DNA of 64,000 bases from an uncultured Eubacteriales bacterium (GTDB lineage: Bacteria > Bacillota > Clostridia > Oscillospirales > UBA644), in assembly GCA_905207625.1 (NCBI GenBank), contig CAJLLT010000001.1, forward strand, positions 62,001-126,000, in the 5' to 3' direction. The translations under genes and the position numbers were made by a program. Under the pieces are notes generated by a model. It searched no databases, was not told where the DNA came from, and was given only the letters and a program-made list of their open reading frames with translations. Positions 17,758 through 26,300 of the stretch are shown piece by piece (the stretch's first letter is position 1; each line of letters begins with the position of its first letter).

Positions 17758-18075
17758 TCATTCGGAAAGGTTCTCAGGCTGTTCTGTATCCCCGGAATCT
17801 TCCTCCGCAGAAGTTTCCCCGGCAGCAGGACAGCAACAGCAATTCCCGTCGCATTCATCATCTTCCTTTTCAAGGGAAAGATAGTCAGCGTCCACATATA
17901 CACCGTTTTCTGAAGAAGAATCAGGAGAGCCCTCGGGACAGTCCTTGCACGCTTCGTTTTCAGCGTTATTCTTAGCCTGCTTCAGATACTGCAAGCCCTT
18001 GTATGCGGCAAAAGCAACGCCGGCAAGAGCCGCCGCGGAAGCTGCGCCGATAATGATCTTGTAAACAGTTTTCAT
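17758..18075 (-). CDS. Small membrane-anchored Cys- and acid-rich protein, unrecognised
   Basis: A 105-residue protein with a single N-terminal helix (KIIIGAASAAALAGVAFAAYKGL) and a strongly acidic tail. The tail contains two cysteine clusters, CKDC and CDGNCCCC, which could bind metal. I do not recognise a family. ATG 18075 is preceded by AAAGGAAACGG and lies about 45 bases after the start predicted from a consensus promoter. The gene is monocistronic with its own terminator, so it is probably real. Confidence 0.7.
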   Translation of the reverse strand: MKTVYKIIIGAASAAALAGVAFAAYKGLQYLKQAKNNAENEACKDCPEGSPDSSSENGVYVDADYLSLEKEDDECDGNCCCCPAAGETSAEEDSGDTEQPENLSE

Positions 18076-18126
18076 CCGTCCGTTTCCTTTCAGATACACC
18101 AATCGCCCGTAGGCTTTTATGTTTTA

Positions 18127-18155
18127 ATTATACTACCCGTCCGGCTGTTTGTCAA
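18127..18155 (-). promoter_or_regulatory. Consensus sigma-A promoter for the small membrane protein
   Basis: Minus-strand TTGACA (18150-18155) and TATAAT (18127-18132) with a 17-base spacer. Confidence 0.8.
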
Positions 18156-18296
18156 CCGATTTGAAAAATTTACCGAAGATATTTTGATTTTATACCTATT
18201 GTGCCTCATTTTTCATGTATTATTCCGTACCGTTTTTGTTCATACAGCCCGGATTTTCCTATTTCGGCAAAGACTGCGGTATAACTGAAAATACTA

Positions 18297-18325
18297 TTGA
18301 CAATATGGCTGTTTTGTGGTATAAT
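18297..18325 (+). promoter_or_regulatory. Consensus sigma-A promoter of the TetR/acyltransferase/acyl-CoA ligase operon
   Basis: TTGACA (18297-18302) and TATAAT (18320-18325) are 17 bases apart. Just downstream, TGACAAATGTATCA is an imperfect palindrome matching at 10 of 14 positions, a candidate TetR operator for autoregulation. Confidence 0.75.
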
Positions 18326-18368
18326 TGTGCCAAATGTGACAAATGTATCAATTATTCCGGTGACTGAA

Positions 18369-18968
18369 ATGTTCAGAAAACGAAGCAAGCAGACAAAAAG
18401 AACCCGAAAATGGATCTTTAACGCCACTATGAAACTGTTGGGCAAAAAGCCCTATGACGAGATAAAAATTGCGAATATAACCGACGAAGCCGGCGTTGCC
18501 CGGCAGTCATTCTACCGCAATTTCGACAGCAAGGATGACATTCTCCGCAAATATATCGAGGATATGGTGGAAGAATATATCGTTGCGCTTCAGAAAGAAT
18601 GTAAAGAAAAAGGCTTTGATGCCGCGGCTCTTTACCGGCTGTTCTTTTCAATGATGCAGCAAAACCGGGAAGAACTGCTGACTATGAAAAACGCATCCCT
18701 GATGCAGATATTCTACTGGGCGGTGAGCTGCTACGCAAAGGATGCGGAGGACCACATTCCGATGGAAGCGGACTCCAGGGTAAAGTATCAGCTGGGAGGC
18801 ATAGTCACCCTTGCGGTGGACTGGATAAACTCGGGAATGACCCTTTCGGCGGAAGAGATGGCTGACAGAGTCGGACAGCTGACGGAAAAGTTTGACGAAG
18901 ACCATTCCTTGCTGAGACTTCTGGCTCAAATAGATTTTGACGGGACGGGGATACAGGAAAATGAGTGA
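18369..18968 (+). CDS. TetR/AcrR-family transcriptional regulator
   Basis: About 199 residues. The N-terminal helix-turn-helix reads TKRTRKWIFNATMKLLGKKPYDEIKIANITDEAGVARQSFYRNFDSKDDILRK in outline, a normal TetR DNA-binding domain, with the YRNF recognition helix. The C-terminal half is a variable ligand-binding domain. ATG 18369 has only a weak ribosome binding site, and an in-frame GTG three codons upstream is an alternative. The stop overlaps the acyltransferase-like gene by 8 bases. It likely senses a lipid or acyl-CoA and controls its own operon. Confidence 0.88.
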   Translation: MFRKRSKQTKRTRKWIFNATMKLLGKKPYDEIKIANITDEAGVARQSFYRNFDSKDDILRKYIEDMVEEYIVALQKECKEKGFDAAALYRLFFSMMQQNREELLTMKNASLMQIFYWAVSCYAKDAEDHIPMEADSRVKYQLGGIVTLAVDWINSGMTLSAEEMADRVGQLTEKFDEDHSLLRLLAQIDFDGTGIQENE

Positions 18969-19857
18969 ACAATACAAGAGAAAACGCGGTGACCGCCGCG
19001 ACGGAAGACGTATAACGGACGGGGACTCCATGCACAATTTCACCCCCTATCTTCTTCCGAACCGTACGGACAATGAAGCGGTGGCTGTGGAAAAAATAGA
19101 CCTGACTCAGGCAACGGCATACATTGACGCCAAGAACCGGGAGAATCCGGAGTTCAAATATACCCTGTTTCATTTCATTACTGCGGCCTTCGCAAAGGTT
19201 ATTACTCTTCGTCCGAAAATGAACCGTTTTATCATCGGACGGAGGACCTACGAGCGCAATGAAATATCATTCGCTTTTGTGGTAAAGAAAAAGTTCACCG
19301 ATGACGGAAGAGAAGCCCTTGCGATACTGCGGACCGACCGTGACAGCGACGAACCCATAATAAAACAGATACACGACAAGATATGCAAATTCGTCTACGG
19401 AGTCCGGAAAGAGGACAAATCCGACGGCTCCACGGACGTTATGGATATAATCACCAAATTTCCCCGGTGGCTTCTGCAACTGTTTACGAACATAATCTTC
19501 AGGCTGGACTTTCACGGACATCTGCCCCAGGCGCTGTCCGATGTTGACCCTTACGCCTGCACCATGTTCATATCCAATCTGGGAAGCATAAAGATGAGTG
19601 CAAGCTATCACCATCTTACAAACTGGGGAACCAATTCCATATTCCTTGTTATCGGAGAAAAACATAAGGAACCGTTTTTCGAGGATGACGGAAGTTATGA
19701 GATGAGAGACAGCCTCAATCTGGGAATAACCATAGACGAACGCATTGCGGACGGGGTATATTTTGCAAAAAGCATTCGCCTGGTAAAGTATATTTTTGCA
19801 CATCCGGAATTACTTGATGCTCCCGCATTGGAACCCATAGACATGAAGGATATATAA
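18961..19857 (+). CDS. CAT/2-oxoacid dehydrogenase acyltransferase-like protein with altered catalytic motif
   Basis: This 298-residue protein has the chloramphenicol-acetyltransferase/E2 catalytic fold: YTLFHFITAAFAKVI, KMNRFIIGRRTYERNEISFAFVVKK, CTMFISNLGSIKMSASYHHL and the final LGITIDERIADGVYFAKSI. In active E2 and CAT enzymes the last motif is H-x-x-x-D-G. Here Glu260 stands where the catalytic His should be, while Asp264 and Gly265 remain. There is no lipoyl domain. It is translationally coupled to the TetR gene and 27 bases ahead of the acyl-CoA ligase. It may move acyl groups by another mechanism or only bind acyl-CoA. Confidence 0.75.
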   Translation: MSEQYKRKRGDRRDGRRITDGDSMHNFTPYLLPNRTDNEAVAVEKIDLTQATAYIDAKNRENPEFKYTLFHFITAAFAKVITLRPKMNRFIIGRRTYERNEISFAFVVKKKFTDDGREALAILRTDRDSDEPIIKQIHDKICKFVYGVRKEDKSDGSTDVMDIITKFPRWLLQLFTNIIFRLDFHGHLPQALSDVDPYACTMFISNLGSIKMSASYHHLTNWGTNSIFLVIGEKHKEPFFEDDGSYEMRDSLNLGITIDERIADGVYFAKSIRLVKYIFAHPELLDAPALEPIDMKDI

Positions 19858-19884
19858 CGACACATTGTCGGAGGATATGAAGAA

Positions 19885-21591
19885 ATGGAAGAAATAAAAG
19901 CGCCATGGCTGGACAGTTACGGAGACGTTCCGTTCCACCTGGATTACAGCGACAGGACCATGTACGGAGAAGTTCTCTGCACGGCGGAACGGTACCCGAA
20001 GCTTAACGCTCTGTCCTTTATGGGAAGAAACATAAGCTATGCTGACATGATAAAGAACACGGACATTGTCGCACGGGCTTTTGTTGCGGCAGGGATACGG
20101 GAAAACGACCACGTCACAGTGTGTATGCCCAACGTTCCGCAGACTGTGTACTGCCTGTATGCTCTCAACAAGATCGGAGCCGTTGCGTCGATGATCCATC
20201 CCCTTTCGGCTGAGGGAGAAATCGATTTTTACCTCCGTACCGCAGAAAGCAAATGCGCGGTGACTCTGGATCAGTTCTACACGAAGTTCATCAACGTGAG
20301 AAAAAAGTATCACCTGGAAAAACTCGTGATCACAAGCGTTGCCGATGAGCTCAGCCCCGTGAAGGCAATGGCGTTCAGAATCGCCTCAAAGAATCCTAAA
20401 GTTCCGGCGGAAGATAAGGAAACCGTACTCTGGAAGGACTTCATCCGCGCGGGCAAAGAGATTCCCGAAGTGCCCGTATGCAATAAAAAAGGAACGGATC
20501 CGGCAGTCATACTCTTCTCCGGCGGAACCACCGGCACGACCAAGGGAATAATGCTTTCGAATCTTAATTTCAATGCCCTGGGCAAGCAGACCATAACCAT
20601 GGCAAATAACTTTAAACCCGGAATGAGTATGCTTGCGGCTATGCCCATGTTCCACGGTTTCGGACTTGGAGTGTGCGTACACTCGATGCTTATTTCCGGA
20701 GGCAGGAGCATCCTTGTTCCCAGATTCAACGTCAAAAGTTACGGAAAACTGCTGAAAACGGAGAAGCCCAATTACATCGCCGGTGTGCCCACACTTTACG
20801 AAGCAATAACCCGTAACCCGAATATGGACGGAGTGGATCTGAGCTGCCTCAGGGGAGTATTTTCCGGCGGCGACAGCCTCTCAATAGAGCTTAAAAAGAA
20901 ATTTGACAGATTCCTTGCGGAGCATCAAGCCACCGTCCGGGTCAGAGAAGGCTACGGTACAACGGAATGCGTCACCGCAAGTTGCCTTACCCCGTACAAC
21001 AAGGAAAAGGAAGGCAGTATCGGCCTTCCCTACCCCGACACCTACTACAAAATCTGCGCTGTGGGAACGAACACGGAAGTTCCCTACGGCGAGGAGGGCG
21101 AAATATGTCTCTCCGGCCCTACGGTCATGCTGGGCTACATGAATAACGAGAAAGAAACTGCGGACACGCTCAAACTTCATGACGACGGCAGGATATGGCT
21201 TCACACCGGGGATCTGGGACTGATGGATAAAGAAGGATTCATCTATTTCAAACAGCGCATAAAGCGCATGATAGTTACCAGCGGATACAATGTATATCCG
21301 TCTCAGCTTGAAAATATCCTTGATGCCCATGAAGCGGTCATGATGAGCTGTGTCATCGGAGTGAAAGATCCGTACAAAATGCAGAAAGTCAAGGCATTCG
21401 TTGTTGTAAAAGACGGATATACCGCCGACGATCAGCTTAAAGAAAGTATCATGGAGCACTGCCGGAAGCATATTGCAAAATACGCAATGCCCTATGATAT
21501 TGAATTCAGGACAGAATTGCCCAAAACTCTGGTGGGAAAGGTCGCCTATACCGTCCTTGAAAAGGAAGAAGCCGAAAAGCAGACCGCCTGA
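19885..21591 (+). CDS. AMP-forming acyl-CoA synthetase
   Basis: A 568-residue adenylate-forming enzyme. The P-loop motif is ILFSGGTTGTTKGIMLSN, then GYGTTECV, WLHTGDLGLMDKEGF (A7-like) and RIKRMIVTSGYNVYPSQLE, and the catalytic lysine near the end in LPKTLVGKVAYTVLE. It should activate a fatty or other carboxylic acid to acyl-AMP and then acyl-CoA. It is the third gene of the TetR operon and is closed by a strong terminator. The chain-length preference cannot be told from sequence. Confidence 0.9.
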   Translation: MEEIKAPWLDSYGDVPFHLDYSDRTMYGEVLCTAERYPKLNALSFMGRNISYADMIKNTDIVARAFVAAGIRENDHVTVCMPNVPQTVYCLYALNKIGAVASMIHPLSAEGEIDFYLRTAESKCAVTLDQFYTKFINVRKKYHLEKLVITSVADELSPVKAMAFRIASKNPKVPAEDKETVLWKDFIRAGKEIPEVPVCNKKGTDPAVILFSGGTTGTTKGIMLSNLNFNALGKQTITMANNFKPGMSMLAAMPMFHGFGLGVCVHSMLISGGRSILVPRFNVKSYGKLLKTEKPNYIAGVPTLYEAITRNPNMDGVDLSCLRGVFSGGDSLSIELKKKFDRFLAEHQATVRVREGYGTTECVTASCLTPYNKEKEGSIGLPYPDTYYKICAVGTNTEVPYGEEGEICLSGPTVMLGYMNNEKETADTLKLHDDGRIWLHTGDLGLMDKEGFIYFKQRIKRMIVTSGYNVYPSQLENILDAHEAVMMSCVIGVKDPYKMQKVKAFVVVKDGYTADDQLKESIMEHCRKHIAKYAMPYDIEFRTELPKTLVGKVAYTVLEKEEAEKQTA

Positions 21592-21622
21592 AAAACCGTG
21601 TTGCAGAAATCATAACATATAC

Positions 21623-21655
21623 AAAACCCCTTCACGCGAGTGAAGGGGTTTTCTT
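21623..21655. terminator. Bidirectional intrinsic terminator
   Basis: AAAACCCCTTCAC (21623-21635) pairs with GTGAAGGGGTTTT (21640-21652) around GCGA. It serves the acyl-CoA synthetase operon and the convergent small membrane protein gene. Confidence 0.85.
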
Positions 21656-21689
21656 ACAGGAAGATAACAAAAGAAATTGATTTCCCGGA

Positions 21690-21968
21690 TCAGGACAACA
21701 GAGAAGGAAGAGTTATTGATATCTGCAGAACAGCGGCGAGAACAGTCACGACAATTGTCAGAACAAGAGCAAGCACAAGTCCGCAAAAGAAACTGCGGGC
21801 AAAACTGCGGCGGTTGACATTGGAGTTACTGAACGAAAATACGATCAGGGCAATAAGTCCGACGAGAGGCAGACTGAAAAGAATGCTGTAGCCGAAATAT
21901 GCCCAGGCCGAAAGAGGACGGTATCTTTCGGGAAGCTGGCTGATTTCCTGTTTTTCGAGTTCGGTCAT
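21690..21968 (-). CDS. Small two-helix membrane protein, function unknown
   Basis: A 92-residue protein with helices near residues 22-46 (YFGYSILFSLPLVGLIALIVFSF) and 60-85 (FFCGLVLALVLTIVVTVLAAVLQI), and a short cytoplasmic start MTELEKQEISQLPERYRPLSAWAYF in outline. I have a general memory of similar small proteins in Clostridia but know no function. It lies 29 bases after trxB on the same strand and is probably cotranscribed with it. Confidence 0.65.
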   Translation of the reverse strand: MTELEKQEISQLPERYRPLSAWAYFGYSILFSLPLVGLIALIVFSFSNSNVNRRSFARSFFCGLVLALVLTIVVTVLAAVLQISITLPSLLS

Positions 21969-21997
21969 AAGTATCGTTTCTCCTTAAAAATAGTTTC

Positions 21998-22909
21998 TTA
22001 TTCACAGTATTCCGCAGCGGCAGTTCCCGCTACGGCGCCGTCGGCGGCGGCAGTGGTGAGCTGTCGGAGAGTCTTACTGCGGCAATCGCCTGCGGCAAAA
22101 ACCCCCGGAGTCCTTGTGCGGCAGTCTTCCCCCGAAGCGATGTAACCGTATTCGTCAAGATCCACTATATTGGTGAATTTATCGTTCTGGGGTATCTGTC
22201 CTACAGCAACAAAAACACCCTGAACGGGTACTTCTTCCGTCTGTCCCGTTTTTTTGTTTTCAACGGTTATCCCCTGGACTCTGTCGGAGCCGTCAAGGCT
22301 TTTTACTGTACAGTCAAGCAGAAATTTAACGTTCGCCTTTTCTTTAAGGATGTTTACAAGCCTGTCCTCCCCGCGGAATGTGCCACGGCGATGGACAACA
22401 TAGACAGCCGAGCAATAGGAAGAAAGATAGATGGCATCCTGCAAAGCTGTGCTTCCCCCGCCAATTACAGCCACGGGCTTATCACGGAAAAAAGCACCGT
22501 CGCATACGGCGCAATAGGAAACGCCCTTTCCCACAAGTTCATCCTCCCGGGCAACACCGAGTTTACGGTGTTTCGATCCGGTGGCAAGCACAACAGCCTT
22601 ACACTCATACTCATTCCAGTCAGTCACAAGTTTCTTGCTGCCGTCCCCGTTTACCGTCACGGACCTGACGGATTCAACCTCTACGGTGACTCCGAGAGCG
22701 TTTATCTGCTCCAGCATGGCATCCGCAAGCTCCTGTCCGCTGACGGCAGGTATTCCGGGATAATTCTCAACCTTCGGAGAATAGGATATCTGCCCCCCGA
22801 AAGACTCATTTTCAAAAACGCATACACTCTTACCCGCCCTGAGCGCATATATTGCGGCGGTCATTCCGGCAATTCCCGCACCCACAACGGCAACATCGTA
22901 TTTTTTCAC
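21998..22909 (-). CDS. trxB: Thioredoxin reductase (NADPH-type)
   Basis: The 303-residue flavoprotein has the FAD-binding GAGIAGMTAAIYALRAG, the redox-active CAVCDGAFF, the NAD(P)H loop VIGGGSTALQDA and the C-terminal FAD motif GVFAAGDCR. Length and motif order are standard for low-molecular-weight TrxB. It would feed electrons to thioredoxin or to glutaredoxin-like partners. It lies downstream of nrdD, whose C-terminal glutaredoxin-like domain may be a partner. A weak terminator lies between the two. Confidence 0.93.
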   Translation of the reverse strand: MKKYDVAVVGAGIAGMTAAIYALRAGKSVCVFENESFGGQISYSPKVENYPGIPAVSGQELADAMLEQINALGVTVEVESVRSVTVNGDGSKKLVTDWNEYECKAVVLATGSKHRKLGVAREDELVGKGVSYCAVCDGAFFRDKPVAVIGGGSTALQDAIYLSSYCSAVYVVHRRGTFRGEDRLVNILKEKANVKFLLDCTVKSLDGSDRVQGITVENKKTGQTEEVPVQGVFVAVGQIPQNDKFTNIVDLDEYGYIASGEDCRTRTPGVFAAGDCRSKTLRQLTTAAADGAVAGTAAAEYCE

Positions 22910-22931
22910 AAAAATCCTCTTTCTGTCAAGT

Positions 22932-22955
22932 AAAAGCCCGATCGCTCGGGCTTTT
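22932..22955 (-). terminator. Hairpin between nrdD and trxB
   Basis: AAAAGCCCGA (22932-22941) pairs with TCGGGCTTTT (22946-22955). On the minus strand the tail is only TTTTAC, so it may allow partial read-through from nrdD into trxB. Confidence 0.6.
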
Positions 22956-22977
22956 ACAACTCAATGTATTCTTAAAA

Positions 22978-25437
22978 TCAGGACTTCATGGACTCTATCA
23001 TCTTCTTGATGTCCCAGGCTCCGACATATTTGGTATACGAACCGTCGGGAGCGGTAACGACAAGAGTCGGCGCCTGCATTATTCCGTAACCTTTGGCCTT
23101 ATCGGATTCAGCCTCCGCATCGGTTTTCACGAAATCAATTCCGGCATTGGCAAGCATCGCCGCGGCGACCTTGCAGTTAGGGCAGGTCCTTGTGGTGAAA
23201 AGCTCGTAAACGGCAGTTGCGGGAGCCTGCGCCACGGCGGTGGCAACAGCGGTTTTTTCACCCATAAGCGCATCGGCATCAACGGTAACGTGAACTCCGG
23301 CAGTGCTTCCGCAGCAATTTCCGTCTTCAATGGGTCCGTTATGTGTCAGGTGTGAATTTGCGATATCGTAGACCCTTCTCTGCTTAAACTCCTCAGCCTT
23401 ACCGTCATTCCAGTTCTGAACAGGTCTGTAGTAGCCGGTGATACGGCTGTATACTTCAGTAGTTTCTCCGCAGACGGGGCATTTATACTTTTCGCCGGGT
23501 ATATATCCGTGGGTCTTGCAGACGGAATATGTAGGCGAGAGAGTGTAATAAGGAAGCTTGTAGTTCTCGGAAATCTTGCGGACGAGATTTGCCGCAGCCT
23601 TCCAATCAGGAAGCTTTTCGCCAAGGAAGGCATGGAACACCGTTCCCGAGGTGTAGAGTGTCTGAAGCTCATCCTGGATATCCAGAGCTTCAAATATATC
23701 GGCAGTGTATCCCACGGGCAGGTGAGAAGAATTCGTATAATAGGGAGTTCCGCCGTCCTTCGCAGCAGTCTTTATATCGGGGTAACGCTTTACGTCATGT
23801 TTTGCCAGCCGGTAAGAGGTACTCTCAGCCGGGGTAGCCTCAAGATTGAACAGATCTCCGTACTGCTCCTGATAATCGGAAAGTCTGTCTCTCATATGGG
23901 TGAGAACCTGCTTGGTAAACTCCTGCGTTTCCGGATGGGTCATATCCTTGCCTATCCACTTGGCATTCAGTCCCGCCTCGTTCATGCCGACAAGACCGAT
24001 CGTGGAGAAGTGGTTGACAAAGGTTCCCAGATAACGCTTTGTATAGGGATAAAGCCCTTCATTGAGCAGTTTGGTGATAATTTCTCTCTTGATTTTGAGA
24101 GAGCGGGCGGCAATATCCATCATCCGGTCAAGACGGTGGTAAAAATCCTTCTCATCGGAAGCAAGATACGCTATACGGGGCATGTTTATGGTAACGACAC
24201 CCACGGAGCCGGTACTCTCACCGCTTCCGAAGAAGCCGCCGGACTTTTTGCGGAGCTCACGGAGGTCAAGACGGAGACGGCAGCACATACTGCGGACATC
24301 GCTGGGCTCCATATCGCTGTTGACGTAGTTGGAGAAATACGGAGTGCCGTACTTGGCGGTCATTTCAAACAGAAGTTTGTTGTTTTCGGTATCGGACCAG
24401 TCGAAGTCCCTGGTTATGGAATAGGTCGGTATAGGATACTGGAAGCCTCTGCCGTTTGCGTCGCCTTCGATCATGATCTCTATAAAGGCCTTGTTTACCA
24501 TGTCCATTTCAGGCTGGCAATCCTTGTATTTGAAATCCATTTCCTTTCCGCCGACGATGCAGTTCTGCTCCGCCAGGTCCGCAGGAACGGTCCAGTCAAG
24601 GGTTATATTGGAGAAAGGAGCCTGGGTACCCCAACGGCTGGGGGGATTTACGCCGTAAATGAAGGATTCAAGGCTCTTTTTAACCTGACCGAAGGTAAGG
24701 TTATCCGCTCTGACGAAAGGAGCAAGGTATGTGTCGAAGGAGGAGAATGCCTGCGCGCCCGCCCACTCGTTCTGCATTATCCCGAGGAAGTTTACCATCT
24801 GGTTGCAGAGAGTCGCAAGGTGACTGGCGGGAGAAGAAGTGATCTTTCCGGGAACACCTCCGAGCCCCTCCTGAATCAACTGTTTGAGAGACCATCCGGC
24901 ACAGTAACCGGTGAGCATGGAAAGATCGTGAATATGTATATCCGCATTGCGGTGTGCATTTGCGATCTCATCGTCATATATCTCACTGAGCCAGTAACGG
25001 GAGGTGATAGCCCCGGAATTGCTCAGGATAAGTCCGCCGACGGAATAGGTAACGGTTGAGTTTTCCTTGACGCGCCAGTCGGTAACCTTTACATAGCTGT
25101 CGACGATTTCCTTATAGTCAAGGACCGCGCTCTTCATATCACGCAGCTTTTCGCGCTGACGACGATAAAGTATGTATGCCTTGGCAACATCCGCATAACC
25201 CGCCTGGATAAGGACCTGCTCCACGCTGTCCTGAATATCTTCAACGGCAATATTTCCGTCTTTTATCTTGGGTTCAAAATCCGCAGTGACCTTTAACGCA
25301 AGAAGATCGATAACGCTGGGGTGGTACTGTTTTTCCTGTGCCTCAAACGCAGAACGGATTGCGGTACTGATCTTTGAGATGTCAAACTCAACCACAGAGC
25401 CGTTTCTTTTCTTAACCTGATACAATTCCTTCACCAA
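22978..25437 (-). CDS. nrdD: Anaerobic ribonucleoside-triphosphate reductase with C-terminal glutaredoxin-like domain
   Basis: This 819-residue class III reductase makes dNTPs under anaerobiosis with a glycyl radical. The ATP cone is at the N-terminus (VKKRNGSVVEFDISKIS). The finger-loop region includes YTSGTVFHAFLGEKLPDW. The zinc site is KCPVCGETTEVYSR with the upstream Cys-His, and the glycyl-radical motif is RITGYYRPVQNWNDGK. About 90 residues follow, ending in a thioredoxin-fold domain with TRTCPNCKVAAAML and the cis-proline region MQAPTLVV. This could deliver electrons in place of formate or NrdH. A NrdR-like box sits upstream. Confidence 0.95.
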   Translation of the reverse strand: MVKELYQVKKRNGSVVEFDISKISTAIRSAFEAQEKQYHPSVIDLLALKVTADFEPKIKDGNIAVEDIQDSVEQVLIQAGYADVAKAYILYRRQREKLRDMKSAVLDYKEIVDSYVKVTDWRVKENSTVTYSVGGLILSNSGAITSRYWLSEIYDDEIANAHRNADIHIHDLSMLTGYCAGWSLKQLIQEGLGGVPGKITSSPASHLATLCNQMVNFLGIMQNEWAGAQAFSSFDTYLAPFVRADNLTFGQVKKSLESFIYGVNPPSRWGTQAPFSNITLDWTVPADLAEQNCIVGGKEMDFKYKDCQPEMDMVNKAFIEIMIEGDANGRGFQYPIPTYSITRDFDWSDTENNKLLFEMTAKYGTPYFSNYVNSDMEPSDVRSMCCRLRLDLRELRKKSGGFFGSGESTGSVGVVTINMPRIAYLASDEKDFYHRLDRMMDIAARSLKIKREIITKLLNEGLYPYTKRYLGTFVNHFSTIGLVGMNEAGLNAKWIGKDMTHPETQEFTKQVLTHMRDRLSDYQEQYGDLFNLEATPAESTSYRLAKHDVKRYPDIKTAAKDGGTPYYTNSSHLPVGYTADIFEALDIQDELQTLYTSGTVFHAFLGEKLPDWKAAANLVRKISENYKLPYYTLSPTYSVCKTHGYIPGEKYKCPVCGETTEVYSRITGYYRPVQNWNDGKAEEFKQRRVYDIANSHLTHNGPIEDGNCCGSTAGVHVTVDADALMGEKTAVATAVAQAPATAVYELFTTRTCPNCKVAAAMLANAGIDFVKTDAEAESDKAKGYGIMQAPTLVVTAPDGSYTKYVGAWDIKKMIESMKS

Positions 25438-25494
25438 ATCCTTTCCCTGTCCGTGTTTTATATAAAGCTAATAAACATTACAGTTTTGGACTTC

Positions 25495-25517
25495 ATCCGG
25501 AAACAGGGTTTCCGGAT
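25495..25517 (-). other. Stem-loop at the 5' end of the nrdD transcript
   Basis: ATCCGGAAA (25495-25503) pairs with TTTCCGGAT (25509-25517). It would lie about 8-30 bases into the nrdD mRNA and has no T-run, so it is more likely an mRNA-stabilising or regulatory hairpin than a terminator. Confidence 0.5.
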
Positions 25518-25531
25518 TCGCCATTGTTAAA

Positions 25532-25560
25532 ATTATACCATACTCTTTTTCTTTTGTCAA
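25532..25560 (-). promoter_or_regulatory. Consensus sigma-A promoter of nrdD
   Basis: Minus-strand TTGACA (25555-25560) and TATAAT (25532-25537) with a 17-base spacer. The leader to the ATG is about 88 bases. Confidence 0.85.
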
Positions 25561-25567
25561 GGACAAA

Positions 25568-25587
25568 CACCACTACATATTGTGGTG
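25568..25587. promoter_or_regulatory. NrdR-like box upstream of nrdD
   Basis: CACCAC and GTGGTG flank an AT-rich centre, with TACATATT between them. The form matches NrdR boxes (ACACwATATATwGTGT type) and it abuts the -35 element. NrdR boxes are usually paired; I see only one clear copy. No nrdR gene is in the window. Confidence 0.6.
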
Positions 25588-25612
25588 CGAAAAATATTTT
25601 TTCTATATTAAG

Positions 25613-26299
25613 TTAGACCCCACGAAGGGCTACCTGACATACGTAAGGCCTTACGGTTTCGGCAAAAACAGCCATTTCTTCAGGTGTAAAGGCTTCGCAC
25701 TGCTGACCGAGAATATCTCCGGAATCCACAAAGGTCTGCAGAAAGTATCTTTTCGCCCCCCGTATAAGCTCCCCTATCCCGTTGAAATCCTCTTTTTCAT
25801 GGAGACCTCTGACTACCGTGGTCCGGAACTCGTAATCGACCTGATCCGAAAGAAGAAAGGCAATGCTATCCTTTATTTTTTCCGTATCAATACCCGGGGT
25901 TCCCGAAGTGACAGGGTACTTTTCCGGGGTGTTCTTTATATCCATCGCAACATAATCCACAAGGCCGCCCTCAACAAGCCGTTTCAGAAATCCGGGATAG
26001 GATCCGTTGGTATCAAGCTTGATAAGAAATCCCATCTGCCTGACCTTTGAAAGAAAAGGCTCAAGCTCCGGATGCATAAGAGGTTCCCCTCCCGTTACCG
26101 CAATTCCGTCAAGAACACCTTTTCTTTTCTTCAGCAACGCAAAGACCTCCTCCTCATCAACAGTCTCATCCTGTCCGAGGACGAGGGATGCATTGTGGCA
26201 GAACGGGCAACGGAAGTCACATCCGGAAGTAAACAGAGTACAGCATGTCCGGGTGGGAAAATCAAGCAGGGAAAGCTTCTGTATTCCGCTGAATTTCAT
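25613..26299 (-). CDS. nrdG: Anaerobic ribonucleotide reductase activating radical-SAM protein
   Basis: A 228-residue radical SAM enzyme with the 4Fe-4S motif CDFRCPFCHN (CxxxCxxC), the GGEPLMHPEL SAM-binding motif and DYVAMDIKNTPEKY. It starts MKFSGIQKLSLLDFPTRTCC, typical of the NrdG2/YjjW branch that generates the glycyl radical on NrdD. AAGGAGA precedes ATG 26299, one base after the EamA stop, so the two are cotranscribed. nrdD lies just downstream on the same strand but with its own promoter. Confidence 0.9.
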   Translation of the reverse strand: MKFSGIQKLSLLDFPTRTCCTLFTSGCDFRCPFCHNASLVLGQDETVDEEEVFALLKKRKGVLDGIAVTGGEPLMHPELEPFLSKVRQMGFLIKLDTNGSYPGFLKRLVEGGLVDYVAMDIKNTPEKYPVTSGTPGIDTEKIKDSIAFLLSDQVDYEFRTTVVRGLHEKEDFNGIGELIRGAKRYFLQTFVDSGDILGQQCEAFTPEEMAVFAETVRPYVCQVALRGV

Positions 26300-26300
26300 G

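Noticed and set aside
23509..25059. A 516-codon plus-strand frame
   Set aside because: It is antisense to nrdD, whose motifs are unambiguous.
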